Part shown: positions 41,457 to 50,639 of the stretch, piece by piece
Layout: each line of letters starts with the position of its first letter
Numbering within the stretch: position 1 is the stretch's first letter
NCBI GenBank assembly: GCA_030263295.1
Contig: SZOS01000011.1
Span: forward strand, 11,894-75,893
Source of the DNA: Dokdonella_A sp014338185
Lineage (GTDB): Bacteria; Pseudomonadota; Gammaproteobacteria; Xanthomonadales; Rhodanobacteraceae
Reading direction: 5' to 3'
DNA: 64,000 nucleotides
The notes under the pieces: model-generated
Told to the model about the DNA's origin: nothing
Database searches by the model: none
What the model saw: the letters and a program-made list of their open reading frames with translations, nothing else
Position numbers and translations under genes: made by a program

Positions 41457-41927
41457 ATGAAAGGCGACCCGAAGGTCATCGCGCACCTCAACAAGGCGTT
41501 GTTCAACGAACTCACCTCGATCAACCAGTATTTCCTGCACTCGCGCATGTTTCGCAACTGGGGCTACAAGGAACTGGCCGAGCACGAGTACAAGGAGTCG
41601 ATCGACGAGATGAAGCACGCCGACGTGCTGATCGAGCGCATCCTGTTCCTCGATGGCCTGCCCAACCTGCAGGCGCTGGGCAAGCTGCGCATCGGCGAGA
41701 CGCCGCGCGAGATGCTCGAGTGCGACCTGCAGCTGGAAATGACCGCGGTGCCCGACCTCAAGGCCGGCATCGCCGATTGCGAGGCGCTCGGCGACTACGT
41801 GAGCCGCGAACTGCTCGAACGCATCCTCGAGTCGGAAGAGGAGCACATCGACTGGCTCGAAACCCAGCTCGGCCTCATCGACCGGCTCGGCGAGAACCTG
41901 TACCTGCAGGACAAGCTGCGCGACTGA
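41457..41927 (+). CDS. bfr: Bacterioferritin
   Basis: The 156-residue protein stores iron in a 24-mer. Ferroxidase and haem residues are visible: Glu18 in NELTSINQYFLHSRM, the E-M-K-H run in SIDEMKHADVLIERI (haem ligand Met52 with Glu51 and His54), Glu94 and the E-E-x-H in ESEEEHIDWLETQLGL. Length and ATG at 41457 match the family. It follows bfd, its reductase partner. Confidence 0.97.
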   Translation: MKGDPKVIAHLNKALFNELTSINQYFLHSRMFRNWGYKELAEHEYKESIDEMKHADVLIERILFLDGLPNLQALGKLRIGETPREMLECDLQLEMTAVPDLKAGIADCEALGDYVSRELLERILESEEEHIDWLETQLGLIDRLGENLYLQDKLRD

Positions 41928-41957
41928 GGCGTGGCGCCGGCGCGCGGCGCGCGCGCC

Positions 41958-42386
41958 TCACCAGGGCTTGAGCACCACCAGCAGCACGATCGCGATGAGC
42001 AGCAGTGCGGGGATTTCGTTGAACACGCGCAGCCAGCGGTCGCTGCGCGTGTTCGCGTCACGCGCGAATTGCGCGGTCATGCGCATGAGCATGACGTGGT
42101 AGCCGACCAGCACCACGACCAGCGCCAGTTTGGTGTGCAGCCAGCCTTGTTGCAGGTAGGCGGGGTTGTGCCATGCATAGGCCGTCATCGTGGCCAGGCC
42201 GAAGCCGAGCGCGAGCATGCCGCCGATATGGGTGATGCCGAGCAGGCGCCGTTCCATGAGCTTGAAGCGTTCGCGCGACGCCACCTCGCTCGCCTGCGCG
42301 TGATAGATGAACAGTCGCGGCAGGTAGAACAGGCCCGCGAACCAGGTCACGACGAAGATGATGTGGAATGCCTTGAGCCAGAGCAT
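41958..42386 (-). CDS. hemJ: Protoporphyrinogen oxidase, HemJ type
   Basis: This 142-residue, four-helix membrane protein matches HemJ, which converts protoporphyrinogen IX to protoporphyrin IX in haem synthesis. It starts MLWLKAFHIIFVVTWFAGLF, with conserved His in FHII and in IYHAQASE, then RRLLGITHIGGMLALGFGL. It is convergent with bfr. The start at 42386 is the usual N-terminus; longer frames are spurious. Confidence 0.95.
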   Translation of the reverse strand: MLWLKAFHIIFVVTWFAGLFYLPRLFIYHAQASEVASRERFKLMERRLLGITHIGGMLALGFGLATMTAYAWHNPAYLQQGWLHTKLALVVVLVGYHVMLMRMTAQFARDANTRSDRWLRVFNEIPALLLIAIVLLVVLKPW

Positions 42387-42412
42387 CGCGTGCGCCGTTG
42401 CACAAAGACGCG

Positions 42413-42418
42413 ATTGTA
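42413..42418 (-). promoter_or_regulatory. Putative -10 element of hemJ
   Basis: On the minus strand this reads TACAAT, 26 bases before the hemJ start. There is no good -35. Confidence 0.4.
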
Positions 42419-42509
42419 GCCAGGCGCCGCGGCGGCTGCTGCGGCGCGCGTTGACCCGCGCCGGCGGCCGACCGTATAAGCGCGGGTCCCCTTCGGCGCG
42501 GTAGTCACC

Positions 42510-43229
42510 ATGGCCCCATTGCCCACCTATGTCGTGCGCAGCTCGGACCCGGCACAGGATCGCCGGCGGCGCTGGTCGCTCGCGGCCATCTGGCTCGCGT
42601 CGCTGCTGCTGACCGCGCTGCTGACCTCGGCCCTGATGCGCCACAACGCCGATGCCGGCAGCAGCGCCGCGTTGCGCGTCGCCCAGGAGCGCAGCTCGGC
42701 GCAGGATGCGCGCATCGCGCAGCTGGCGCGCTCCGAGCAGGTGGCCAAGGCGGCACTGGCCGACCTGCAGACCTCGCTGCGCGATCGCGACGAGGAGATC
42801 GATGGCCTGCGCGCGGACCTGGCGTTCTATGGGCGGCTGCTCGGTGGCAAGCGCGAAGGGCTCACCGTGCATGCGCTGCGGCTCATGCCGGTGGCGGGTT
42901 CGCGCGCGTGGAACTTCGTCGCGACCCTGACCCAGAACTTCAAGCGCGGCGAGGAAACCAGCGGGCGCATCGCGCTGACCGTGGAGGGCGTGGTCGACGG
43001 GCGGCTCGAGACGCTCGACTGGAAGACGCTGGCGCAGGACCCCAACGCCGGCGGAATTGCGTACGCGTTCAAGTATTTTGCGCAGGTGCGCGGTACCATG
43101 ATGCTTCCCGACGGGTTTGTGCCCAATCGCGTCGTGGTGCGCGCCGAAGGCGACGGTGCGCGCGCCGAACAGGCCTTCACCTGGGCCGACGCGAGCAAGG
43201 GCCAGGAGAACGACAATGTTCCGCAGTGA
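42510..43229 (+). CDS. DUF6776-type membrane coiled-coil protein
   Basis: The 239-residue protein has one N-terminal membrane helix (residues 23-43, SLAAIWLASLLLTALLTSAL), a coiled coil rich in A, R, Q and E (about residues 55-105), and a beta-rich periplasmic part (GLTVHALRLMPVAGSRAWNF, VRGTMMLPDGF, VVVRAEG). It resembles DUF6776 proteins seen before bactofilin genes in related genomes. It overlaps the bactofilin gene by 14 bases, so the two probably work together at the envelope. Confidence 0.78.
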   Translation: MAPLPTYVVRSSDPAQDRRRRWSLAAIWLASLLLTALLTSALMRHNADAGSSAALRVAQERSSAQDARIAQLARSEQVAKAALADLQTSLRDRDEEIDGLRADLAFYGRLLGGKREGLTVHALRLMPVAGSRAWNFVATLTQNFKRGEETSGRIALTVEGVVDGRLETLDWKTLAQDPNAGGIAYAFKYFAQVRGTMMLPDGFVPNRVVVRAEGDGARAEQAFTWADASKGQENDNVPQ

Positions 43230-43650
43230 CAAGCGCGATCGCGTCGTCGCCTCGATCAGCACGCTGATCGCCGACGGCACCACGATCCATGGCGACATCC
43301 AGTTCGATGGCGGGCTGCACCTGGACGGCGCGGTCCACGGCACGATCGCGGCCGAAGGCCCCGGCGCGGTGCTCACGCTGAGCGAGAAGGGCCGCGTCAA
43401 GGGCGAGGTGCACGTGTTCAGCGCCGTGATCAACGGCATGGTCGAAGGCGACCTGCACGTGGCCGAGCGGCTGGAGCTGGGCGCCAGCGCGCGCATCAAC
43501 GGCAACGTGTACTACAAGGTGCTGGAGATGACCGCGGGCGCGCAGGTCACCGGCAGCATGAACTATGTCGATGGCACGCCGCGCCGCCTCACCGGGCCGG
43601 TCGCGGATGCGGATGCGGCGGCAGGCGCCACCGCCACCGCGTCGGCCTAG
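43216..43650 (+). CDS. Bactofilin (polymer-forming cytoskeletal protein)
   Basis: This 144-residue protein is a bactofilin: a central beta-helix with repeated hydrophobic rungs (IHGDIQFDGGLHLDGAVHGT, VKGEVHVFSAVINGMVEGDL, ARINGNVYYKVLEM, AQVTGSMNY) flanked by short disordered tails. Bactofilins form filaments that position envelope enzymes. The start at 43216 lies inside the preceding gene, a translational overlap. It is followed by erpA. Confidence 0.94.
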   Translation: MFRSDKRDRVVASISTLIADGTTIHGDIQFDGGLHLDGAVHGTIAAEGPGAVLTLSEKGRVKGEVHVFSAVINGMVEGDLHVAERLELGASARINGNVYYKVLEMTAGAQVTGSMNYVDGTPRRLTGPVADADAAAGATATASA

Positions 43651-43653
43651 AAT
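43648..43653 (+). promoter_or_regulatory. Putative -10 element of erpA
   Basis: TAGAAT overlaps the bactofilin stop codon (TAG at 43648-43650) and lies 42 bases before the erpA ATG. No -35 match. Confidence 0.4.
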
Positions 43654-43695
43654 GACCACCACGCAATGCCGCGTGCTGGCGAGCGACTTCGAGCC

Positions 43696-44064
43696 ATGAC
43701 CGATACTGCCACCCCGACCTATCTCGACACCGGCGCGGCGCCCCTCGTGTTCACCGGCGCGGCGGCGCGGAAGGTGCGCGAGCTCATCGCCGAGGAAGGC
43801 AATCCCGAACTCAAGCTGCGCGTGTACATCAGCGGCGGCGGCTGCTCGGGCTTCCAGTACGGCTTCACCTTCGACGAGGAGCGGGCCGAGGATGATGTCG
43901 CGCTCGATCGCGACGGCGTGACGCTGCTGGTCGATCCGCTGAGCCTGCAATACCTGGCCGGGGCCGAGGTCGACTACACCGAGTCGCTCAGCGGCGCGCA
44001 GTTCGTGATCCGCAATCCCAACGCGCGCACCACCTGCGGCTGCGGTTCCTCGTTCACGGTCTGA
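43696..44064 (+). CDS. erpA: Iron-sulfur cluster insertion protein
   Basis: The 122-residue A-type carrier holds Fe-S clusters and passes them to IspG/IspH and other targets. It has the three conserved cysteines: GGGCSGFQYGF, then CGC in RTTCGCGSSFTV. The ATG at 43696 fits the family; the frame continues ten codons upstream but without a ribosome site. NudC follows seven bases later. Confidence 0.96.
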   Translation: MTDTATPTYLDTGAAPLVFTGAAARKVRELIAEEGNPELKLRVYISGGGCSGFQYGFTFDEERAEDDVALDRDGVTLLVDPLSLQYLAGAEVDYTESLSGAQFVIRNPNARTTCGCGSSFTV

Positions 44065-44070
44065 CCGCTC

Positions 44071-45027
44071 TTGGTCGAACCCGCGCACGTGTTCGCCGGC
44101 CTGGCGCTCGATCGCCATGCCGAGCAGCGCGAGGACGCGGCGTGGGCACTCGCGCAGGCGGCCGATCCACGCAGCCGCTACCTGGTACTGCGCGAGGATG
44201 CGCGCGATGGCTACCGCGCGCTGGTCGCGGGCGCCGGCTTGCGCCTGCTCGGCAGCGTGGAGCAGCGCGCCTTGCTGCCGCAGGCGGCGGCCACGTATCT
44301 GGGCGAGGATGGCGCCGGGCCGCTGTTCTCGATCCAGGTCGATGCGGCCGCGGGCGCGGCGCTCGCGCGCGAACTGGCGGTGGATGACCTCGACCTGCGC
44401 GGCGCCGGATTGCGCCTGCCCGGCTTTGACAGCGGACTGTTCGCCTACGCGCGTGCGCTCGCGCACTGGCAGTCGCGCGCGCGCTGGTGCGGCGCCTGTG
44501 GCGCGAGGCTCGAACTGCTTGCGCTCGGACACCGCGCACGCTGCAGCAACCCGGCCTGCGGCATCGACCAGTTCCCGCGGCTCGACCCGGCCATCATCGT
44601 GATCGTCGGCTGGCAGGACCGCTGCCTGCTCGGGCGCCAGGCGAGCTGGCAACCGGGGCGCTGGTCCACGCTCGCGGGCTTCGTCGAGCCGGGCGAATCG
44701 CTCGAAGACGCGGTGCGGCGCGAGGTGCACGAGGAAGCCGGCGTGCGCGTGGGCGCTTGCCACTACCACTCCTCGCAGCCATGGCCGTTCCCGGCTGCGC
44801 TCATGCTCGGCTTCAGCGCCGAGGCCGAGGATCCGGCGATCCGCGTCGGCCACGAGCTCGCGGCGGCGCGCTGGTTCAGCGCAGGCGAACTCGTCGATGG
44901 CCTGGCCGACGGCTCGCTGAGCCTGCCGCCGCGGGTATCGGTGTCGCGCGCGCTCATCGCGCATTGGTTGCGGGGTCGTGGCGTGGAACTGGACGTGCTC
45001 GAGTCGGGCCATCGCGCAGCCGATTGA
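44071..45027 (+). CDS. nudC: NAD(H) pyrophosphatase
   Basis: This 318-residue protein has the zinc ribbon WCGACGARLELLALGHRARC with CSNPAC, then a Nudix domain with GFVEPGESLEDAVRREVHEE followed by AGV and the NudC hallmark SQPWPFP. It hydrolyses NADH and removes NAD caps from RNA. The start is TTG at 44071, the only in-frame start near the family N-terminus, without a strong ribosome site, so translational coupling to erpA is likely. Confidence 0.92.
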   Translation: MVEPAHVFAGLALDRHAEQREDAAWALAQAADPRSRYLVLREDARDGYRALVAGAGLRLLGSVEQRALLPQAAATYLGEDGAGPLFSIQVDAAAGAALARELAVDDLDLRGAGLRLPGFDSGLFAYARALAHWQSRARWCGACGARLELLALGHRARCSNPACGIDQFPRLDPAIIVIVGWQDRCLLGRQASWQPGRWSTLAGFVEPGESLEDAVRREVHEEAGVRVGACHYHSSQPWPFPAALMLGFSAEAEDPAIRVGHELAAARWFSAGELVDGLADGSLSLPPRVSVSRALIAHWLRGRGVELDVLESGHRAAD

Positions 45028-45051
45028 GCGGCGCCCGCCCACCGCGTCCGC

Positions 45052-45057
45052 TAGAAT
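45052..45057 (+). promoter_or_regulatory. Putative -10 element of the AmpE-like gene
   Basis: TAGAAT flanked by gct and gcg lies 35 bases before the preferred ATG. It is the same context as the erpA and sdaA elements. Confidence 0.4.
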
Positions 45058-45091
45058 GCGTGGATCGCCCCACATGGTAGCGCCGCAGCCC

Positions 45092-45979
45092 ATGGCTCCG
45101 ACCTTCCTCGCCATCGTCCTCGCGCTGGTGGCCGCGCATGCGGCGCCCGACCTCGCGCGCTGGCGCGAGTTCGGCTGGCTGCAGTCCGCGACGCGGCGCT
45201 GGATGGACGGGGCCGACGAGCGTTCCTCGGCATACCGGCCCGCGCTGCTCGCGCTGCTGCTGGTGCTCGCCTGCCTCGTGCTGCAGGCGCTGCTCACGCC
45301 GGTGCTGTACGGCTTGCCCGGGTTCGCGTTCGCGGTGCTCGTGCTGTACTACAGCTGGGGCCCGCGCGATCTGGATGCCGATGTCGATGCGGTGCTCAAG
45401 GCGCCGGACGGTGACCGGCGCGAGTCCGCGGCGCAGACGCTGCGACCGGACCCGGCCGTGCAGGCCTTGCCGCTGGAGCCGGTGGCGCTGGTCGAGGCCA
45501 CGTTCGCCTCGGCGCTGTCGCGGTGGTTCGGCGTGCTGTTCTGGTTCGTGGTGCTCGGCCCGGCCGGCGCGCTCGGCTATCGCGTGGTGCAACTGCTGGC
45601 GCGCAATGCGGCGCTGCGCCCGCTCATGGGCGCACCACAGCACGAGGTGCTCGAACGCACCGCGCGCCTGCTCGACTGGGCGCCGGCACACCTGCTCGCG
45701 CTCACGCTGGCGCTGGTGTCGGATTTCGATGCGGTGATCGCGACCTGGCGCGAATACCATGCCGCGCCAGGCCGCGGCGTGTTCACGCTCGACCTCGGGT
45801 TCCTCGGCGCGCTGGCGCGCGCGGGCGTCGATGCCGACGTCGAGGCGGGCGACGGCTATGCGCAGGACGTCGCCGATCCGCTCGCGGAGCTGGCCGATGC
45901 GCGGCGCGTGCTGCGCCGTGCGCTGGTCGCGTGGCTGGCCCTGCTCGCGCTGGCGGCGGTGCTGATCGTGGCGCATTGA
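45092..45979 (+). CDS. AmpE-like inner-membrane protein
   Basis: The 295-residue protein has four or more membrane helices (for example AIVLALVAAHA, LLALLLVLACLVLQALL, GVLFWFVVLGPAGALGY and LLALAAVLIVAH at the end) and the SWGPRDLDADVDAVL and RWFGVLFWFVVLGP segments of AmpE/CobD-related proteins. In gammaproteobacteria AmpE modulates AmpD-linked beta-lactamase induction, but there is no ampD or ampC here, so that role is not established. ATG 45092 or 45074 could be the start; the former lies directly at the first helix. Confidence 0.78.
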   Translation: MAPTFLAIVLALVAAHAAPDLARWREFGWLQSATRRWMDGADERSSAYRPALLALLLVLACLVLQALLTPVLYGLPGFAFAVLVLYYSWGPRDLDADVDAVLKAPDGDRRESAAQTLRPDPAVQALPLEPVALVEATFASALSRWFGVLFWFVVLGPAGALGYRVVQLLARNAALRPLMGAPQHEVLERTARLLDWAPAHLLALTLALVSDFDAVIATWREYHAAPGRGVFTLDLGFLGALARAGVDADVEAGDGYAQDVADPLAELADARRVLRRALVAWLALLALAAVLIVAH

Positions 45980-46091
45980 ATCCGGCGTCCCCCGACCCCA
46001 TTGCCGGAGCCCGCGCCTGCGCCCGGCAGCCGCCGCGCATGCGGCGGTGCACCTGCGCACGGTGCACGATCGATCCCGGCAAGAATCCCGC

Positions 46092-46868
46092 ATGACTCCG
46101 TACACGACCGAACGCGTCCTGGCCGTCCACCACTGGAACGATGACCTGTTCAGCTTCCGCACCACGCGCAGCGACAGCCTGCGCTTCGAGAGCGGCCACT
46201 TCATCATGCTCGGCCTCGTCGTCGACGGGCGCCCGCTGGTGCGCGCCTACAGCATCACCAGCCCGCACTGGGAAGAGCACCTGGAGTTCTTCAGCATCAA
46301 GGTCGCCAACGGCCCGTTGACCTCGCGCCTGCAGCACCTGCAGGTTGGCGACGAGGTGCTGGTGAGCCGCAAGGCGATCGGCACGCTCACGCTGCACGAC
46401 CTCAAGCCAGGCCGCAACCTGTACCTGCTCGGCACCGGCACCGGGCTCGCGCCGTTCCTGAGCCTGATCCAGGACCCGGAAATCTACGCGCGCTTCGAGC
46501 GCATCGTGCTCGCCCATGGCGTGCGCACGATCGCCGACCTCGCCTACGAGAGCTTCATCACCAACGAGTTGCCACGACACGAGCTGCTGGGCGAACTCAT
46601 GCGCGACAAGCTCGTCTACTACCCGGCGGTCACGCGCGAGCCGTTCCGCCACCGCGGCCGCCTCACCGCCCTGCTCGACAGCGGCGCGCTGCAGGCCGAA
46701 TGCGGACTGGGTCCGCTCGACCCGACCCGGGACCGTTTCATGCTGTGCGGCAGCCCGGCCATGCTCAAGGACCTGCGCACCCTGCTCGATGCGCATGGTT
46801 TCGTGATCTCGCCGCGCATCGGCACGCCGGGCGACTACGTGATCGAACGCGCGTTCGTCGACAAGTGA
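46092..46868 (+). CDS. fpr: Ferredoxin--NADP+ reductase
   Basis: This 258-residue flavoprotein has the FAD segment RAYSITSPHWEEHLEFF, the KVANGPLTSRLQHL stretch, NADP-binding GTGTGLAPFLSLI and a C-terminal CGSPAMLKDL. It exchanges electrons between NADPH and ferredoxin or flavodoxin. The C-terminal VDK end matches the bacterial Fpr group. ATG at 46092 gives a normal start. It is followed by a strong hairpin. Confidence 0.95.
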   Translation: MTPYTTERVLAVHHWNDDLFSFRTTRSDSLRFESGHFIMLGLVVDGRPLVRAYSITSPHWEEHLEFFSIKVANGPLTSRLQHLQVGDEVLVSRKAIGTLTLHDLKPGRNLYLLGTGTGLAPFLSLIQDPEIYARFERIVLAHGVRTIADLAYESFITNELPRHELLGELMRDKLVYYPAVTREPFRHRGRLTALLDSGALQAECGLGPLDPTRDRFMLCGSPAMLKDLRTLLDAHGFVISPRIGTPGDYVIERAFVDK

Positions 46869-46882
46869 GGCCGGCGCCAGCC

Positions 46883-46905
46883 CGCGCGCGCCGCCGGCGC
46901 GCGCG
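46883..46905. terminator. Hairpin between convergent fpr and MFS genes
   Basis: CGCGCGCGCC and GGCGCGCGCG form a 10-bp stem with the loop GCC, between the two convergent stops. No T-tract. Confidence 0.55.
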
Positions 46906-46919
46906 GATCGCCGCTGCAC

Positions 46920-48794
46920 TCAGGCACGGTCGCCGCGCAGTTCGCGCACGCGTGCCTCCAGCAGCGCCGCGCTGGCCTGCTCCGCCGGCACCGCCGCGCC
47001 GGCCACGAACTCGATGCGGGCGCGGAAGCGGCGCGGCAGGCGCGCGCGGTGCAGTGCGCTGTCACGGCGGCTGAACACCGAGCCCCACAGGCCGCGCAGC
47101 GCGCTGGGCACCACGACCACGGGATAGCGCGCGAGGATGCGCTCCACGCCCGGGCGGAACGTGGCGATCTCGCCGTCGCTGGTGAGGCCGCCCTCGGGAA
47201 ATACGCACACCACGTGGCCTTCGCGCAGCGTGGCCTCGATCTGCGCGAACGCGCGCTCGAGCAGGGCCGGGTCCTCCTTGTGGCCCGCGATCGGGATCGC
47301 CTTGGCGGTGCGGAAGATGAAGCTGAGCAAGGGAATGTTGAAGATCTTGTAGTACATCACGAAGCGGATCGGTCGCCGCACGCAGCCGCCGACGATGAGC
47401 GCGTCCATGAAGCTGACGTGGTTGCACACGATGAGCGCGGGACCGCGTTCGGGCACGTGGTCGAGGCCGCGGGTGTCGATGCGGTAGAGCGTGTTGATGA
47501 GGATCCAGCTCAGGAACCGCATGAGGAACTCGGGCACCAGCGTGTAGATGTAGATCGCCACCAGCGCGTTGAGCACCGCCGCCGCGAGGAAGATCTGCGG
47601 AATGCTGAAGCCGAGGGCGGCCAGTCCCATGCCGAACGCCGCCGCGCCGACGATGAACAGCGCGTTGATGATGTTGTTGCCCGCGATGATGCGCGACAGC
47701 TCGCTGCGCTCGGCGCGGCTCTGCACCAGCGCGAACAGCGGCACGATGTAGAAGCCCGCGAACAGGCCCACCAGCACGAAGTCGGCGATGATGCGCCAGC
47801 TGCCCGGTGCGCTGATGAAGGTGAGCGCGGTGAGATCGTGCAGCGTCGCCGCCGCGGGCCGGGCGAAGTACAGGTCCAGCCCGAACAGCGTGATGCCGAT
47901 CGAGCCCAGCGGCACGAGGCCGATCTCGACCTTGTGCCCGGACAGGCGCTCGCACAGCAGTGAGCCCGCGCCCACGCCGATCGAGAACAGGGCGAGCACG
48001 AGGATCTGCACGCCCTCGCTGCCGCCCAGGTACAGCTTGGTGTAGTTGGGCAGCTGCATCGTGAACACGCCGCCGAAGAACCAGAACCAGGAGATGCCGA
48101 GCACCGAGTTGAAGATGGTGCGGTCCTTGGCCACGAAGCCGAGCGCGCGCCAGGTTTCGGTGAACGGGTTCCAATTGAACACGAGCTCGGGCGCGGTCGC
48201 CGGCGCCGGCGGAATCGCGCGGCTGCTCAGCCAACCGACCACCGCCACGCCGACCACCAGCAACGAGGCGGCCAGCGGGCTGTGGCTCATCGCGGCGCCG
48301 CCCGCGACCATGCCGATCAGCACCGCGAGCGAGGTTCCGGTTTCCACCAGCGCGTTGCCGCCGACCAGTTCCTCGTTGCGCAGCGCCTGCGGCAGGATCG
48401 CGTACTTGATCGGGCCGAACACGGTCGAATGCAGGCCCATGAGGAACAGCACGGTGAGCAGCAGCGGGATCGACTTGAGCCAGAAGCCGACCGCGGCCAG
48501 CAGCATCACCGCGATCTCGAACAGCTTGACCCAGCGGATGATCTGCGCCTTCTCGCGCTTCTCGGCCAGCTGGCCGGCGCTGGCCGAAAACAGGAAGAAC
48601 GGCAGGATGAACAGGGCCGGCGCAATGTTGGAGTAGAACCCGACCGCATCATCGTCCAGCCCCATGTGGTAGCCGACCAGCACCACCAGCGCGTTGCGGA
48701 ATGCATTGTCGTTGAACGCACCCAGCGACTGGGTGGCGAAGAACGGCGCGAAACGGCGGCGGCCGAGCAGGCTGAACTGACTGGATTCGGACAT
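46920..48794 (-). CDS. MFS transporter fused to PlsC-type acyltransferase
   Basis: The 624-residue protein has an N-terminal 12-helix MFS domain (about residues 1-415, FFATQSLGAFNDNAFRNALV and GLHSTVFGPIKYAILPQAL) and a C-terminal acyltransferase with NHVSFMDALIVGG (H-x4-D) and VFPEGGLTSDGEI. This is the LplT-plus-Aas layout without the acyl-ACP synthetase. The likely role is uptake and reacylation of lysophospholipids in the inner membrane. No separate aas gene is nearby. It is divergent from the TPR gene. Confidence 0.9.
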   Translation of the reverse strand: MSESSQFSLLGRRRFAPFFATQSLGAFNDNAFRNALVVLVGYHMGLDDDAVGFYSNIAPALFILPFFLFSASAGQLAEKREKAQIIRWVKLFEIAVMLLAAVGFWLKSIPLLLTVLFLMGLHSTVFGPIKYAILPQALRNEELVGGNALVETGTSLAVLIGMVAGGAAMSHSPLAASLLVVGVAVVGWLSSRAIPPAPATAPELVFNWNPFTETWRALGFVAKDRTIFNSVLGISWFWFFGGVFTMQLPNYTKLYLGGSEGVQILVLALFSIGVGAGSLLCERLSGHKVEIGLVPLGSIGITLFGLDLYFARPAAATLHDLTALTFISAPGSWRIIADFVLVGLFAGFYIVPLFALVQSRAERSELSRIIAGNNIINALFIVGAAAFGMGLAALGFSIPQIFLAAAVLNALVAIYIYTLVPEFLMRFLSWILINTLYRIDTRGLDHVPERGPALIVCNHVSFMDALIVGGCVRRPIRFVMYYKIFNIPLLSFIFRTAKAIPIAGHKEDPALLERAFAQIEATLREGHVVCVFPEGGLTSDGEIATFRPGVERILARYPVVVVPSALRGLWGSVFSRRDSALHRARLPRRFRARIEFVAGAAVPAEQASAALLEARVRELRGDRA

Positions 48795-48941
48795 GCGGGT
48801 TCCCTGCGCCGTGCAGTGGGCGACGACGGAATCTAGCAGGCACGGCGCGCCGGTGTCGCGCCGGCCGTCGGGCCATCGGTTCAGTCACGCGCATTACACT
48901 AGGCGGCCCTCCGCCCACACCGCATCCACGGTCGCTCGCCC

Positions 48942-50612
48942 ATGTCACCCCGCCTGCTGCTTGCCGCTGCCCTGTTGCTGTCGCCCTTCGCGCCGTCCGC
49001 GCCCACCGCCATCGCCGCTGCGCCGCGGCTGACGCCACTGCCCAGCGCGGACCTGTCGCGGTTGCCCGCCGAGCGTGCCGCGGAACTGCGTGCGCAGCGC
49101 AGGAGTTTCGACAACGCCAAGGACGTGCTCATCGGCGATCCGCTGGCCGAGACCTATGCCTTGCTCGGCGCCGCCTATGCCAGCAACGGGCTGTATGACG
49201 TGGCCGCGGTCGCGCTGGACAACGCGATCGCGCTGGCGCCGGGCGATGGCCGCTGGCTGTACCTGCGAGGCGCGCTGCATGCGCTGCGCCAGCAGGGCGA
49301 CGCGGCGCGGGCCGATTTCGAGCAGGCACTCAAGCTCGATCCCGGCTACCTGCCGATTCGCATCGCGGTGGCCAATTCGCGCATCGCGGCCGGCAACCTC
49401 GACGGCGCGCGCGACGTGCTCGAACGCGCGCCCCGGCACGATCAGGTCGTGCCGCTGGTCCTGCTCGCGAGCATCGCGATGAAGCAGCAGCGCTACGCCG
49501 ATGCGGTGGGCGCGCTGCAGCGCGCGCTCGCGCTCGATCCGCAGGCCACCCAGCTGTACGCGCGCCTGGCCGATGCGCACGCGGCGGCGGGCGATGCCAA
49601 GGCCGCGGCGCAGGCGCGGGCCAAGGCCGGTGAGGGCAGGCCGGTGCTGTACGACCCGCTCGGCCAGCGCATCCTCGGCGAAGGCGCCGCGCCGCCGGTG
49701 GCGCGGCCGGGATCGGCGGCTGGCGCCGCCGTCGCGCCGCGCGAGCGCGCGATCCTGGATGCGCTGCGGCAGATCGATGAGCGCCAGTACGCGGCGGCGC
49801 GCAGCACGCTCGATGCGGCGCTGAAGCAGGCGCCGCGGGACTCGATGCTGCTGGCGCTGTACGGTCATCTGGAGGCGGCGTCGGGCAACTTCGCCGCGGC
49901 ACAGGCGCGGCTCGATGCGGCGCGCCGGGCCGATCCGGCCAATGGCATGGTCGAGGTCGGTGAAGGCCTGATCAAGGAGATGCGCGACGACGATGCGGGC
50001 GCACGCGAGGACTACCAACAGGCGATCCGCGTGCAGCCCAATCTCACCGCCGCGCGTCTCGCACTGGCCGCGGTTGAACTGCGCGCCAAGCGCTACGGCG
50101 AGGCGATCGCGCAGTACAAGGCGATCCTGCGCGAGGAGCCGGGCGATGCGCAGGCGTGGACGCGGCTGCTGGCCGCGGAGGCGCTTGCGGGTCGCTGCGC
50201 GGACACGCTGGCCGCGCTCAACGAGGTGCTGCGCAAGGCCCCCGACGATGCGTTCCTGCTGCAACTGTTCGTGCGCTCGGCCAGCACCTGTACCGCTGTG
50301 GGCGCGGCCGAGAAGCGCATGGCGCTCGACTACGCGGCCAAGCAATATCGCGGCAACGACCGGCCGGCCGTGGGCGAGGCCTATGCGCTGGCGCTGGCGG
50401 CCAACGGCCAGTGGGACGACGCGGTCAAGACCCAGGAAGGCGTGTTGTTCGTGGTGTTGCGCAACGAGGGCGAATCGGCACTGCCCCCGTACAAGGATGT
50501 GCTCGAACAGCTGCGCGCGCGCAAGCTGCCGGACTTGCCCTGGTCGGCGCGCTCGCCGCTGTTCAATCCGCCGCGCGCGCGTGCCGCGGCGGGCGCGGCA
50601 GCCACACGCTGA
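48942..50612 (+). CDS. Exported TPR-repeat protein
   Basis: The 556-residue product has a signal peptide (MSPRLLLAAALLLSPFAPSA, cleavage near IAAA) and a run of TPR units (AYASNGLYDVAAVALDNAIA, YLRGALHALRQQGDAARADF, YADAVGALQRALALDPQATQ, YGEAIAQYKAILREEPGDAQ). TPR proteins are scaffolds; there is no catalytic domain. The partner is unknown. It lies before the convergent purD gene. Confidence 0.85.
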   Translation: MSPRLLLAAALLLSPFAPSAPTAIAAAPRLTPLPSADLSRLPAERAAELRAQRRSFDNAKDVLIGDPLAETYALLGAAYASNGLYDVAAVALDNAIALAPGDGRWLYLRGALHALRQQGDAARADFEQALKLDPGYLPIRIAVANSRIAAGNLDGARDVLERAPRHDQVVPLVLLASIAMKQQRYADAVGALQRALALDPQATQLYARLADAHAAAGDAKAAAQARAKAGEGRPVLYDPLGQRILGEGAAPPVARPGSAAGAAVAPRERAILDALRQIDERQYAAARSTLDAALKQAPRDSMLLALYGHLEAASGNFAAAQARLDAARRADPANGMVEVGEGLIKEMRDDDAGAREDYQQAIRVQPNLTAARLALAAVELRAKRYGEAIAQYKAILREEPGDAQAWTRLLAAEALAGRCADTLAALNEVLRKAPDDAFLLQLFVRSASTCTAVGAAEKRMALDYAAKQYRGNDRPAVGEAYALALAANGQWDDAVKTQEGVLFVVLRNEGESALPPYKDVLEQLRARKLPDLPWSARSPLFNPPRARAAAGAAATR

Positions 50613-50639
50613 GCGCGTGCGCGCGCCTGGCGGCGCGGT

